From Obelidium mucronatum (Eukaryota > Chytridiomycota > Chytridiomycetes > Chytridiales > Chytriomycetaceae): 64,000 nucleotides of DNA. The stretch covers positions 186,001 to 250,000 of the forward strand of contig JAIVFH010000021.1 of NCBI GenBank assembly GCA_025765595.1. Direction: 5' to 3'. Under the pieces are notes generated by a model that had not been told where the DNA came from, ran no database searches, and worked only from the letters and a program-made list of their open reading frames with translations. Positions within the stretch are counted from its first letter, which is position 1. Every line of letters begins with the position of its first letter. Positions 1-11,524 of the stretch are shown here, one piece after another. A program made the translations under genes and the position numbers.

Positions 1-2
1 CA

Positions 3-1075
3 GGAAAACTTAGCCAAATAAGAACCAAACCTGACGAAACCCTCCGCATAGCAACCTACAACTGCAGGGGACTCAATGACCCCACAATGATACAAATCAG
101 CCAATTAGTAAAAAATCACAACATTGACATACTGCTAGTACAAGAAACAAAGTGCACCGAAAAACAGGCACAAAAACTAATGAGTGCATATAATAGCGAA
201 TTCAAAGGATTGTCATACTGGACGAACGCAACAGGAACTACACATAAATCTGCGGGTGTGGGGATTCTAATCACGGAGAAATGGAATAGACACTACACAA
301 AATGCGAAAAAATTAGCTCAAGTCTCATGTCAATAACACTTTCGTTTAAGAAAGGTACAATCAGAATTGTCAACACATACTGGCCGTCTGACGACAACGC
401 GGAGAACACAAAGGACACAATGGTAGCACTCAACAGATGGCAGACCAGAGACAAGGAAAGTAACAGCCATATGGGTACAATAGTGTCTGGTGACCTTAAC
501 GAGGCAGAAACCACAAAAGACTGGACATCAGAAAAAGCCAATGGCAGACCGACCAAAAAGAACAGCCTCATCAGATGGCTAAGGGAATCAAACTTTGAGG
601 ACGCATATAGAATAATAAACGAAGAAGAAAGAAGATATACATACTTCAAAATGGAAACTGGGAGAATAATCCAAGCGAGCCGATTGGATGGAATCTGGCT
701 CGAACACAACTTGGCCAGATTAACATCCCAGTGCGAATGTCTGACAGAAATGCTAGACTATAGATACTCTGACCACACTCCTGTCCTCGCTGACATAGAA
801 ATAAAACATATACTCCAAACCTCAAATAAGCCCAAGAAGGAAGCTAGAACTGTGGTTGATACAGAAAAAGCAACAGAGGAGCAGTGGATCAAATTCCAAC
901 AAACCCTCGACATAGCCATAACAAAAAACAACCTTATTGCTGACCTAATGGAAATCACAAACAAATGGCAACTCAGAAAAGGGAACACAGAAAGAATCCA
1001 GGCGCACACCAAAATAGCAGACAGCATAAAATGCAAAGAGCCATCTGAAACTGAAAACCTATATGACCCCAAGTG
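3..1075 (+). pseudogene. LINE endonuclease domain (exonuclease-endonuclease-phosphatase fold)
   Basis: The frame is open from the window edge and carries the ordered motifs of LINE AP-type endonucleases: ATYNCRGLND near 47-76, LLVQETKC with the catalytic Glu near 132-155, GDLNE near 493-507, SRLDGIW near 679-699 and SDHTP near 768-782. This domain nicks target DNA to prime reverse transcription. All the catalytic motifs I can see are kept. The frame is then lost: the sequence matching the downstream linker continues in another frame from about 1063, while this one runs on as nonsense to 1256. The listed end is therefore the estimated frame break. Confidence 0.85.
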
Positions 1076-2665
1076 GGAAACAAGAAGTCATGGAAACAAT
1101 CAACAAAGTGGCCCAAACACACATGGACCTTATGAGCGAAATTGCACTAAAAACACTACCAACCAGGACTTGTGGCAAAGAACCAAAGAGGAGGCAAATG
1201 CACAACCAATGGATAGGCCTATTCAACAACCTAGAAACTTGCATCAAACAGGTTAAAAAATCGGAGGACAGCACAAAGGGAATTACCAGACAAAACAAGA
1301 AAAGACTGCAAAAGGCACTAGAAAAGACGGAACATGAATGGGCAAGACCACGGCCTGACAGCCAAAAAGACAACCTCCAAGAAGCAATGAGAGGAGAAAC
1401 AATACAATGGTTAGTTGAACAGCAAAATGAGGTTAGGAAGAAGATGGAAAGCGCAACAGCGCAAGCCATCACCCAAATGATTGAAGGAAACGTGGCAGCA
1501 AGGAACAATAGAATGAACAAAAACACAAAGAGATTCCTTAACAGTGTCCTTGACAGATTCCACAAAATAGACCTTGATAGAATTAAAGTCACTGACCAAG
1601 ACGGCAACAGCTATATTGAATTCGACAGTGAGGAAGTCAAAGTAGAAGTGGCGAAACAAATGAGGGAATGGTTCCACAGAAGACCAGATAAAGAATTCAA
1701 AGAGAACTCAATATTCCTCGATGCGTACAAACCATTGGAAAGTGTAAATGAGAGCATCTACGAGCCTATGAAAGCAACGGTCACAGAAGACGAAGTTGCC
1801 ACAGCACTGGAACAGCTTGGGACCAAAAAAGCCCCAGGAACCAGTGGAATAACCAAAGAATTAATCTCCAAGGGAGGAAGAGAAAGCTGGAAACTCGTAG
1901 TAAAAATGATTCAAACAAGTGAAGAATACATGGACTCCCCAACCAGTTGGCTGCAAGGAATCATAAACCCAATCCCAAAGAACCAAGACTGGGGTGCTGA
2001 TATATACTCAACAAGACCTATTGCACTCTTAGAAACACTATACAAACTCCAGGAAATGGTTAAAAAGAACAGACTCATCCCTATCCTTGAAAGAAACAAC
2101 GTGTTGAAAGGGAGAAACTGCTCAGTCCTCCCCGGAGAATCAACGGACCCTGTCATACACTGTGTAAAGGCAATCATAGACCACTGCATCGAAACCAAGA
2201 AAGAATGCTACATACTCCTGAACGACATCAAAAAGGCGTTTGACTCAGTAAGCCCAAGGGCAGTTATGAGAAGCCACAGAAGAATTAAGATCCCATATTG
2301 CTACTCAGCATGGAAATTCAATACACAACAAAGACTCACAGCAAAAATAAGAACTGCAGGTTGGGGAAACTGAACAAATACAAATTGGAACAATGATTCA
2401 ACAGGGCTCAGTCCTCGCGCCTATTGAATGGAGAATATTCTGGGACACAATCCTATGTGTGATTGACCAAGAGACCAAAGGCATAACACTAGAAGCAAAG
2501 ATTAAAACCAAATTCAATGGGAAAAGGTGGGAAACAGAGACACTATCAGAAGACATAGCTGCTCTGGCATACGTAGATGACACCAGCACTGCCGCTGGCA
2601 ATTGGGAGGAACTTGAGAAAACAAGCAGCCTCTGCTATATGAATTCCAAGAAGGAAATACTATAA
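1063..2665 (+). pseudogene. LINE reverse transcriptase, split by frame breaks
   Basis: Fragment 1063-2373 holds the linker and the RT fingers/palm, with KKAPGTSGI near 1828 and NDIKKAFDSVSPR near 2221, which contains the first catalytic Asp. Fragment 2393-2665 continues with QQGSVLAP and the active-site box AYVDDTSTA near 2566. The two frames are separated by a stop at 2371-2373. Downstream, 2700-4100 still shows thumb/connection-like coding in pieces (for example 2856-3311 and 3386-3733) but in changing frames. The polymerase is therefore inactive as it stands unless the breaks are assembly errors. Confidence 0.85.
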
Positions 2666-4109
2666 AATCTAACACCAAAAAAGTCAAAGTGATTGCCATC
2701 AACCCCACAAACCCCAAATCAACCCTGAAGTGGGGCGACCACAGCGAAGTGGAAGTCTTGGAAAAAGAACAAAGTGAGAGAATACTCGGAAACTACTTCT
2801 CAGCCGACAACTCAAATGCGAGAGCGATAGAAGAGATACGGCCCAAATCCAAACCATGGTAAATATCCTGAAGGACAAAAGAATCACTGACAAAAGTGCG
2901 ATCATGATCATAAACACTGTGCTATTCCAACAAATAAGATACAAATGGCAGACAGTACCAGTGTCCTCCTCGGAAGTGGAAAAATGGTTCACCCCAATCC
3001 TAAGACTAGTAAAGCAAAAAGCAAAACAGCCAATTAGCCTGCCAACCTCCCAACTAAAACATTCACAAATATATAATCTAATTGACTGGAACGACCAGTT
3101 CATGGTCGACAGTGTCAGCAACCTAATGATACATGTGAACTCTGATGACCTGATTGGAAGAATAACCAAAATACGACTAGCAAACCTACAAGAAGAACTT
3201 GCACTGCCGCATTGCCCACTTGAAACACCCTTCCCAGCCAAAGTAGGAAAAGGGACACACTACCTTGCCTCCATACTCAACAGAATGTTCCAATACAACA
3301 TTAGCGCATAAAGCAATTCAGACACCTGAACCAGGAAGGAGCAGAGAGACCGGCCTTTGGGAAGGTAGAGGGAGGGAGAACCTCAATGTATCATGCCATA
3401 GACAACTGGGCAATATACAACGAAATCAAACCATACCTCAAGAAATGGAATATCCTATTTGTAGAACAAATCCTATGTAGGAACAGCGAAAGAATACTTA
3501 GCCAGCAAGAAATGGCCATCAGATATCCAGGCTTCAAAGCAGGAAAAGAGAAATGGTTCAGTACCATCACACAATTACTTCAAAAAACTGTGGCGACAGG
3601 TGACTCCACAAGACTGATGAAGATAGCCAGAGAAACCCCAAACCCATTTGCTACCGAAAAATCGACGGCGAACTTACTAAGCCAAGCAAAGAAACAGGAT
3701 ATAGTATCATGGACAGATGAGAAGCGGATGTAAAGAACATGGACAAATAACAAAGTACAAACTCGAAAATGGGAGAGTGGAGTACACATTGAAACACCTG
3801 AGGGTTATGCCCCTTGAGACACTGCCAAAGTATACAGACCCTCAGCAACTGGGATGGGGGAAAAGCACAAGTCGGCTCATGCTGGGAAAAAAGCTGCCCA
3901 GGATGGCAAGGGGACTCCTGCATAATTGAATGGAATGGAGAAATCCAAGGAGAGAAAGCAAAAGCCAAAGGGACCCACCCTGTAATTGTTGTAGACAAAA
4001 ATGAACAAGAGACAGACATGGACGCTGACATATGGGAAATAGACAAGGCTCCACAAGAAGAAACAACATCAGATCCACACAGTGTAGATAGTCCTAAGCA
4101 CAAAGAAAA

Positions 4110-6352
4110 GCCTACCATGGAGAACAGGAGCTTACGGGAACAGCGCACAAGACGGCGCAAACCGTGCCAAGAAATTCTTCAGTTGCAATGACACACAAAC
4201 ACTTGAGGCAATTGGGACCAGGATTGACAATGGCCCAACCAACACACACGACATCATCTACACTGACGGATCTCTGAAAACCATTAACGGAAACCCCAGC
4301 ATAGCAGGGGCTGTGTTCGTCAGAGAAGGAATCAGCAATGGAAGACAAGTGAACTTTAAGCTAGAGGGGAATGCCCACTCAACAAATCCTGAACATATGG
4401 CAATGAATGCAGCACTTGTGGGATGTGGGAATGGCACAAGTACCATAAACATTGATAACATGGCGGTAATCACAACCTACAACAGACTCAAAGAACTCAA
4501 CTTTAATATCCACCCCAGAGAATTGAACAAGAAAGCAAACATTATGTCCACTGCAATCACATGCGAAATAATGAGAGAGAGAGGAAGGGAAGGAATAACA
4601 CAAATCCCAGAAGTTAAACATGTGAAGGGCCACAGTGGCGAAGTAGGAAATGAGCAAGCTGACAAAGATGCCAACAAAGGCCACATGGCCCCACTGCTGA
4701 CACAAAACATGCATGCCCAGTCATGTGTACAATTCATCCTTAAAGCCAATGGGAATATAATTGAAGGCGCCTATAGAAACAACCTCAAAGAAATTACCAA
4801 GGTTGCTGCACACCTGGAATGGATTGACCAGCCAAAACACAAACACATCAAAGAAGTCCAAGACTTAGTTGACTTGGGACTCACCTTCACTGTAATCCAA
4901 TGTGGGCACAAGACAACCTCACTGTTCACCAGCGAAAAACTTAGCCACTATCGGAAATACCTGATAAATGCGACACACAGACAGCTCCCAACCCAAAAAG
5001 AGATGAGACGAAGACACCAAGACCTATACCCAGATGGGTGCTGTAGGGTATGCCTTACAGATGAAGAGGAAACCAATGAACATCTATGGAACTGCCCAGT
5101 AATGCAGGAGATCAGAGAAGAAATCATGACCAACTTCATTGAAACACTGAGTATGAAAATTGAGGAAGAATGCCAGAAAGAAAACAAAGGGAAACAACAG
5201 CAACCCAACAGCCCTGAGGAAGTATGGTCAAGGTTACCAACCAAAAGCAACCTGGAAGGGAAAATGGAAAAAGAGGATAACCTTACCCAGGAAGAAATCA
5301 GACAAAAGCTAGAAAAATGGTTTAGAAACTGGATGGGACGACCATTAACACAGCAAACAGAGGAAGAGGAAGACACAATTAACATGAAGACAGATAAATT
5401 CACGTTTGAACAGATTGCAGGATATGGCCTAATACCGGAAGTAACACACGAATGTATCAAAAGATGTGGAGTCCAGAAGGCTGAAAGCATAAGGAGAATT
5501 ATAATACAAACCTGGAAAGACCTAAGATACGAAGTAAAGGAAAAAATATGGAAGTACCGCAACGAAAGGACAATTGAATTCGAACTTACATGTGGAATCA
5601 CCGAAAAAGCCAAGGCAAGGAAGAAGGAGAAAGGCTCCACTAAAGAGGGGCCTAGGAACAAAACCACAGAAAACAATGGAACAAGGACAACCAAAAACAC
5701 AAAGATAAAAAATGAATCAATATGCCAACTATGTGAAGGAGAAATAAACCCAACCGGGAACCACGAATGCTCAGGAAGAATGGGGAGAGTCAAAAAGGCG
5801 ATCAAAACTTTAATTGAAGACCGAAAAGGAATTAGGAAAATACAACCTGGCTGGACGTCAACATCGAGTAGATATATGAACGCATACACCAAAAACGAGG
5901 AATTCGAATACAAACCCAGGAAGAACCAGGAACCCGGGAAAAAAGCCCAAAAACGGAGCACACCAGAAATTGAAAAAGAAGTAACTCAGGATGGGAAAAG
6001 GAAGGAAGAGAGACCAACAAAGAGGAAACTAGAAGAACTGCAAGACTTTGAAGATAGAGCGTTCAAGGAACTAAGAAAAGGCAAAATGACACTGGACCAA
6101 ATAAGCCAAGAGATAGCGGAAGAGAGGCAAAGACTGGGAATACCTGACGAGCTCGAGGAAGAGGTACCGTCACGCCCAAGCCACAGGAAGCCAACCACAA
6201 GAACAAGTCCAACGCGAGGAGAACCCCAAGGAACAAACAACTGCCAAAGGGGAGAGGGAACGGGGGAGGGAACGGGGGAGGAGGGGAGGCTGGATGGGGG
6301 CTCTCTTTTTCCCCACAGGGGTTTTTTAATGAGGCCCCCGGAGGGTCTCTAG
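4110..6352 (+). pseudogene. LINE RNase H plus zinc-finger C-terminal region
   Basis: This frame is open through the element's end, with a first in-frame ATG at 4313. The RNase H domain begins upstream of that ATG with IYTDGSL near 4256, followed by NIDNMAV near 4450 and KHVKGHSGEVGNEQADKDA near 4615, giving the expected acidic and His residues. A C-x2-C...H...C finger of the zf-RVT type (CRVCLTDEEETNEHLWNC) lies near 5041-5098. A second Cys/His cluster (CQLCEGEINPTGNHEC) is near 5722-5770, followed by a Lys/Glu-rich tail. The stretch is intact here but cut off from the RT upstream. The C-terminal 449 residues recur almost unchanged in the copy inside Dicer. Confidence 0.85.
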
Positions 6353-6581
6353 ATGTGGAAGCTCCTGGTGAGCTGGGGGATGGGAGGGGGGAGACGTTAT
6401 GGGTGGAAGCAGACGGGAGGTCTGCAAAGGGGTTTGGGGTGCTAGCCGTGCCTACAAGCCAGAATGTGGAGTTGGGTCTTATCATACTGCTTCAGGAATG
6501 GGGGAGGAATGGTAGTTCGGCAAGGTGTTTATTACAAAATACATCCACATCAAACAAAAAAAAAAAAGCAGAGACGGGGGC

Positions 6582-6929
6582 ATGCTGACCCTAACAGATC
6601 ATGCCTACCACATTGGGACAGTTATATCAAGAATCAGCAAGCTCTTTCTCAATAATCATGGTGACTACACTGATGGTGAGGCCAAGCAGAAGCTGTTTGT
6701 CATATTTCGCACAAGTGTTGGGACCATAAAGGCGTTTTATGCTGTCAGCCATCACATATATGTGCAAAATAGACACGAATGGCAATGTGCTGTTCAGGGG
6801 GTGTGCGTAGCAATGGTTGCACAAAAGAAGGCTGAGAAGAAAGCAGCAAATGAGGCTGTAAAGCAGCAAGAGACAGAGCCAAGGGAGCATGCACGTTCTA
6901 ATATTCCATGTGACCATGTCTCTTACTAA
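6582..6929 (+). CDS. Unrecognised 115-aa ORF in the inverted-repeat arm
   Basis: Begins MLTLTDHAYHIG and ends with a Lys/Glu/Ala-rich tail (AQKKAEKKAANEAVKQQE). I do not recognise the family. The mirror copy is at 13736-14083 on the minus strand. It lies directly beside the LINE poly-A. The lack of a full-length partner frame nearby suggests a fragment of a longer, possibly transposon-borne gene rather than a standing gene. Confidence 0.3.
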   Translation: MLTLTDHAYHIGTVISRISKLFLNNHGDYTDGEAKQKLFVIFRTSVGTIKAFYAVSHHIYVQNRHEWQCAVQGVCVAMVAQKKAEKKAANEAVKQQETEPREHARSNIPCDHVSY

Positions 6930-8442
6930 ACGGACTACGATGCAACAGTTTCACATCTCTGGCTCTTGACCTGGTTGCACCGTATTTTGCAAGGACTCAG
7001 AGGGTGGGCAGATGAGTGGTCAGAACTTATCCAGCATCTTATATTTGCTCACCACTGCCAAAACCAGGGGTGAAACGTGGGATATAGCAATGGTCACACA
7101 AAAGAAGGCTGAGAAGGAAGCAGTAAAAGTGGCTTTAAAGCAGTAAGAGACAGAGCCAAGGGAACATGTATGTGATAAGGAAGGAATTGAGTGTGAAGGC
7201 AGAGTTTGTGAAGGCTGAGCGTTTGGAAGCAGAGTGTGTGGAAGCGTGATTGGCGGCAGACCAACAAGAACTAGAGTTGACTCTCCAACTTCATCAAAAG
7301 TGATAAACTGGAATCGCAATACTCGAATGACATAGCAATCACAGGAGACTGTTCCACTTGGGCTGCCTTGGTTGCCCACAAGTCCTGCTGGCACAGTCAT
7401 GTCTTTCTTGAGGGTAGAATATGCCGCTGCAGCTGTAGAGCTCCTGGGTACCAGTGCCAACCAAGCATTACTACCTGGGGTTGTGTCAACAAAACATGAA
7501 AAGTGGATCTGACACTCTGATTGAGCTTTTGCATTGTTGCATAATGGGTATTATAAAATATGCAACTGTGGAAACTGTAAAAGGGCTGGGAGTGGAGCTT
7601 AAACAAATGTTTAAGTCAAACTTTGAAGGTGTCATGCAAAGTTTTATCCTTAAAAAGCTGTGAGGACACCCAATGATTTGACTTGATGATTATTTGCACC
7701 TCCCCCTTTTAAAGATTGAGCCAAATATTTGGTGCACTACGTCAAGTTGTGGAATGGGAAGGTTTTTTCCGAATTTGTTCAGTTTGCTCCGTTTGTGCTT
7801 GCAAACCTTGTTAATTGTGCAGTTCACATCAACTTTGTACTGCTCTCATTTTGATAAGAATTCTGCGGCCAGTGTCAATGCTGTCTTGGATCAATTTATT
7901 CTTGCAGCAGCAAAGACAAAGCACTTTGAAGGCCTGGTTTGCCCAAAACTTCATTTTTGTGACATGCCCCATAATTTATTGAACGATATGGACCATTACA
8001 AAATGTAGCAAGTAAAAATTTTGAAGGAAACAACAAAGTAGTTCATAATGCCGTCATTCACTCAAATTTTCACTATACTTCAAAAGATATGGAATGACTT
8101 TTGCAACAGATCTTTGCCTTTGTTATCTTAGTGACAGAAGGTACTATTGATTGAAAGATTTGTACCATCAAAATCCACACTTGATAGGTCCAGTTGTCAA
8201 AGCCAAGCATTAAAAAAAAATAAAAGTTCAAGATCTTATTATTGCAAAAGTTGATGGGGTCTCTTGTATTTTCTGCGTGACAACAGTAAATCTTGAAAAT
8301 GTCAAAACCACTTAAGGTCCCCAGATATCCAAGGTTTTTTTTCCGGCTGGTTTCAAAAAAAGTGAACAATCTTCTGCTAGAGGTTTTAAGCGGTTTTTGG
8401 TTGGTTTTCACTGTTCGAACAATAAAATAAAAAGACAGAAAA

Positions 8443-8538
8443 ATGCCACCCAAACAACCCACCACTACACCAAAAACAAAGACTGCAGATGCTACTGCAG
8501 TCAATGCCGACAAAGAGCGCAAGGCATCTCTCTCATAG
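8443..8538 (+). pseudogene. Start of a Thr/Lys-rich protein, stopped at codon 32 (mirror at 12127-12222)
   Basis: ATG followed by MPPKQPTTTPKTKTADAT, a stop at 8536-8538, then an in-frame continuation TEVEAMLLCVKTDW that resembles the start of a DNA-binding or transposon accessory protein. It runs head to head into the transposase remnant at 8606-8821. The pair looks like the collapsed inner part of a two-ORF DNA transposon. Family assignment is inference only. Confidence 0.3.
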
Positions 8539-8605
8539 ACAGAAGTTGAAGCCATGCTGCTCTGTGTCAAAACAGATTGGAAAGACAGAGCATCAGTTCA
8601 AGGAA

Positions 8606-8821
8606 TTACCTATTTTCAAGATCAGTCAATCTCTCAAGCTCAATAAACTCCAATACTTCTTCCCCATCCAACGGGTCATTTTGTGATTGGCAAATATTGT
8701 GCAAAATACAGCACATCATCACAACATCTGGAACAGCTTGAAGGTCCAACCCCACACTCCCACCAAGAATTTGAAATTGCGTTTTGCGACGACCAAAGGC
8801 AACGCGGGTCTTGCAATTGTT
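8606..8821 (-). pseudogene. PIF/Harbinger-like transposase C-terminal remnant, left arm
   Basis: The minus-strand frame reads CKTRVAFGRRKTQFQILGG and then VVMMCCILHNICQSQNDP, ending in an acidic tail and TAA. An FGR-K-FxIL segment followed by a C-LHN motif is typical of the end of DDE_Tnp_4 (PIF/Harbinger) transposases. Only the last 70 or so residues are present and the catalytic region is missing. The mirror copy is at 11844-12059. Confidence 0.5.
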
Positions 8822-9696
8822 GAATTATTGGAGGGGAGCTCTTGGTCACTTAGCCTTCAGTGTAATCCTGGGTGCGTTTGGATCTGAGTAAATACTAGTA
8901 AGTTTTCAATTGCGTCACGTTGTGTATTAATTGCGTTGCATGAGTGTAGCGGTTGTGATTAACAGGCTTGGTGTAATCAGCAGTTGGTACGTTTGCGCTG
9001 TGTTGGTTGCAGTTCAATTGTGCGGGTAAGAACAAGGTACAATTCCCCTCAAGTGACACTGAATAGTGTGGCAAAGGAGCCTGTTCAAAGAGTGAGACTT
9101 CCCCTGAATCGAGTAGCAGAGTTGTAATAGTATAGAAGTCTTGAGATTATGAGAAAGTTCTTCTTTTATTATAAATAACACTACACAAGTATATATTTGG
9201 TTAACAGACTTTTGCAAACAGGGTGAACGTGTTGGTTTGTATTGAGTCTCGGTCCACAATCCCAGTTTGGCAATAGCTTTTTCATGTTTGATTGCTTGTA
9301 GCGGTTTTGTCATTATATCAGATTTGTTTGATTCAGATTTGCACCACTGGAATTTAGTTTCGTCATGCTCGTGTCTGTCCTTTAACACCATGTATTGTAA
9401 GTCCAAGTGTCTGGTTTTGTGTCTTCCTGAGCCTTCCATAACGTTTGTGGCAGATTGGAGGTTATCACAGTAGTGGTCGATTGGTTTTGATTGCTCGTAG
9501 CCAAGGCATTTGAGTATGCTGTTTAGGCAGATGAATAAGTTTGAACCGGTAACAGCCACGGTTGTTTCTGCTGCGACTGTAGAGTCAGCTACTGTCTTTA
9601 AAATATACTTTTACCATTTGATTTTTATATAGTTACAATTATTGAAAAGGATATTGTGGGTTTGCAAAAAAAAAACTGTTTAACTTTTTTGTTAAA

Positions 9697-9775
9697 AAGT
9701 CAGGTCCGGGGTTCAAACGGAGATCGCAGGAGTCCAATTCAAATGTATTGACCACTAGACTATGTTGCTCTTTTA
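9697..9775 (-). pseudogene. Possible tRNA remnant
   Basis: The minus strand carries an A-box-like TAGTCTAGTGG, a weak B-box-like GTTTGAACCCC, and a T5 run just downstream that would stop RNA polymerase III. The arms do not fold into a full cloverleaf by eye, so this is at best a decayed tRNA or tRNA-derived element. Confidence 0.25.
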
Positions 9776-10439
9776 TCGGAAGGGTTAAAAACATTTAATT
9801 AACAAATACGCCAACAGATATCGGTTTCACTTATTTGCATCCCGAAAAGTAAAATTGAGAAAGCAGCATAGCGCGATGTAGTCTCAGAAATATCTATTTG
9901 CTTGGGAGTTTAAAAAGAATCATTATACAATATACATGATCAAACAACAAGAAATAACAGGTTCTTGAAATTGAAGCTCAAAGCTGTTGAATGAAATAAA
10001 TATCAGCTCATGTAAACGGATGAATTGTGGTCTTAAAATGGTACCTGCAATGTATTGACTGCTTTGCGGCAGCCGCCGAAGTGCAATTTGAAATTGGACA
10101 CAGTTTTGAGCCCCTTTCCTGGTTCATATCTCTAGAGGACGGGTAGGGCGTGCACTCCCGGACCCAGAACTGTTGAGATGATTCACCTTGGGGCTCAGGC
10201 TGGCATGGATCTCATCAGTTCTTGATAACTGCTTATCTGATCATTTTTTGACCAAAACACCAAAATAAAAGGGAAAAAGAAAATGCAAAAGAAAAATGTA
10301 ACCTTTTTAATCCAGCTTTTGTTTGCATTTTGTGGGAGTATCCTGCCATCTTTTTGGCCCATGGCGACATGTTTGGAATTGTAACGTTTTTTGTTTTTTT
10401 TGTTTGAGTCAGAAATGCCAACCGAACCAAGAACCACCT

Positions 10440-10975
10440 ATAGCACTGTGTCCACAGGAAGCACTACGCCCACCATCCACTGCTACCAGGAGAATCTATG
10501 TGCTAAGGGCTTTCCAATGGATGTGAGTTTGCTCAATTCGGAGCGTGTTGGGTTTTAACGTATTTTAACCTCTTTCCGCAACAAGTTCAACCCAATTGAC
10601 AACACTACATCCACCATCCGCCTCTTTCAGGAGTATCTACGCGCTAAGCGCTTTCCAGCACAAGTGAGTTTGTTCAAATTGGAGCGTGTTCAGTTTTAAA
10701 GCTATTCTTTCCACCAGGCCGCACAAACTTGACAACACCAAATGCACCAACCACCCCTGCTAGGAGCATCTGCGCGCTAAGCGCTTTCCACCGCGGGTGG
10801 GTTTGTTTATTTTTGAGCGTGTTTAGTTTATTATGTGTTCTAAACTCTCTTGCACACACTTGACAGCACTACACCCACCATCGGCCGCTTCCAGGAGCAT
10901 CTGCGCACTAAGCGCTTTCCAGCGCTGGTGAGTTTGTCTATTTTGGAGCGTGTTTAGTTTTAAATTAGACTTAGA
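10440..10975 (+). repeat. Four tandem copies of an exon-like unit, period about 131-141 bp
   Basis: The CAGGAG-type core recurs at 10487, 10628, 10761 (as TAGGAG) and 10892. Each unit has a coding-like stretch (for example TTSTIRLFQEYLRAKRFPA) followed by a splice-donor-like GTGAGTTTG and then an AT-rich tail containing GAGCGTGTT-AGTTT. Reading frames are kept through each short coding part but not between units. This looks like an exon with its donor amplified in tandem. The peptide is unrecognised; an integrase-like N-terminal helix is a guess. Confidence 0.6.
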
Positions 10976-11029
10976 ATCTCACATACTCACCATATCCAAC
11001 ATCTTTCACTCCTTAAAAACAGGCAATAT

Positions 11030-11524
11030 TGCTGACGGAACAGTATCAGCATCTTCAAAACTACAAAAGACAGTAGCTGACTCTACAGTCGCAGCAGAAA
11101 CAACCGTGGCTGTTACCGGTTCAAACTTATTCATCTGCCTAAACAGCATACTCAAATGCCTTGGCTACGAGCAATCAAAACCAATCGACCACTACTGTGA
11201 TAACCTCCAATCTGCCACAAACGTTATGGAAGGCTCAGGAAGACACAAAACCAGACACTTGGACTTACAATACATGGTGTTAAAGGACAGACACGAGCAT
11301 GACGAAACTAAATTCCAGTGGTGCAAATCTGAATCAAACAAATCTGATATAATGACAAAACCGCTACAAGCAATCAAACATGAAAAAGCTATTGCCAAAC
11401 TGGGATTGTGGACCGAGACTCAATACAAACCAACACGTTCACCCTGTTTGCAAAAGTCTGTTAACCAAATATATACTTGTGTAGTGTTATTTATAATAAA
11501 AGAAGAACTTTCTCATAATCTCAA
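11030..11524 (+). mobile_element. Copia pol 3' end plus complete short LTR (mirror at 9141-9599)
   Basis: Translates as the C-terminal RNase H part of a copia polyprotein (ADGTVSASSKLQKTVADST, then CDNLQSA, MEGSGRHKTRHLDLQYM and SNKSDIMTKPLQAIKHEKA). It closely matches the end of the element at 39239-43900. It keeps about 40 residues of RNase H, including CDNLQSA, that the 39-kb element has lost. It is followed by a 3' LTR of about 65 bp ending in the same TCTCAAG. Only the part from 11066 on is repeated in the left arm. Confidence 0.85.

Larger units (their letters stand above)
1..6567 (+). mobile_element. APE-type LINE retrotransposon, copy A (5' end outside window)
   Basis: Non-LTR retrotransposon read left to right: AP-like endonuclease, reverse transcriptase, RNase H, a zinc-finger tail, a G-rich 3' region and a poly-A tail at 6556-6567. 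The endonuclease frame is already open at base 3, so the 5' end lies outside the window. The coding region is broken by several frame changes (near 1063, 2373, 2665 and through 2700-4100), so this copy cannot make a full polyprotein. A shorter copy of the same family sits inside the Dicer gene at 21171-22752. An endonuclease plus an RNase H domain suggests the I/Tad-like group of LINEs; the clade is not resolved here. The poly-A tail abuts the outer end of the inverted repeat exactly. Confidence 0.93.
6568..9599 (+). repeat. Left arm of a 3,032-bp inverted repeat
   Basis: Every position x in this arm pairs with 20665-x in the right arm (11066-14097), with no length difference in the segments I compared. 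The only mismatch I found is near 8360, an A/G difference beside a poly-A run. The outer end starts directly after the LINE poly-A. The inner end falls inside a copia pol fragment. Contents from outside in: an unrecognised 115-codon ORF, about 1.5 kb with no recognisable gene, a Harbinger-like transposase tail in inverse orientation, and a copia 3' end with LTR. It may be a fold-back duplication or an assembly chimera. Confidence 0.95.
9600..11065. other. Spacer of the inverted repeat
   Basis: Unique 1,466-bp loop. It contains a tRNA-like remnant (about 9700-9775), about 600 bp where I see no gene, a four-copy exon-like tandem repeat (about 10440-10975), and from 11030 the start of the copia fragment that enters the right arm. 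I find no credible intact protein gene here. Confidence 0.7.

Noticed and set aside
4948..5961. Long Ser/Phe/Leu-rich minus-strand frame over the LINE (and 21497-22768 on plus in the second copy)
   Set aside because: It is the antisense shadow of the RNase H/finger frame, with low-complexity hydrophobic content and no family signal.
10080..10240. Possible structured RNA or snoRNA
   Set aside because: GC-rich text with TGATGA-like and CTGA-like bits, but no consistent box spacing or terminal stem by eye.
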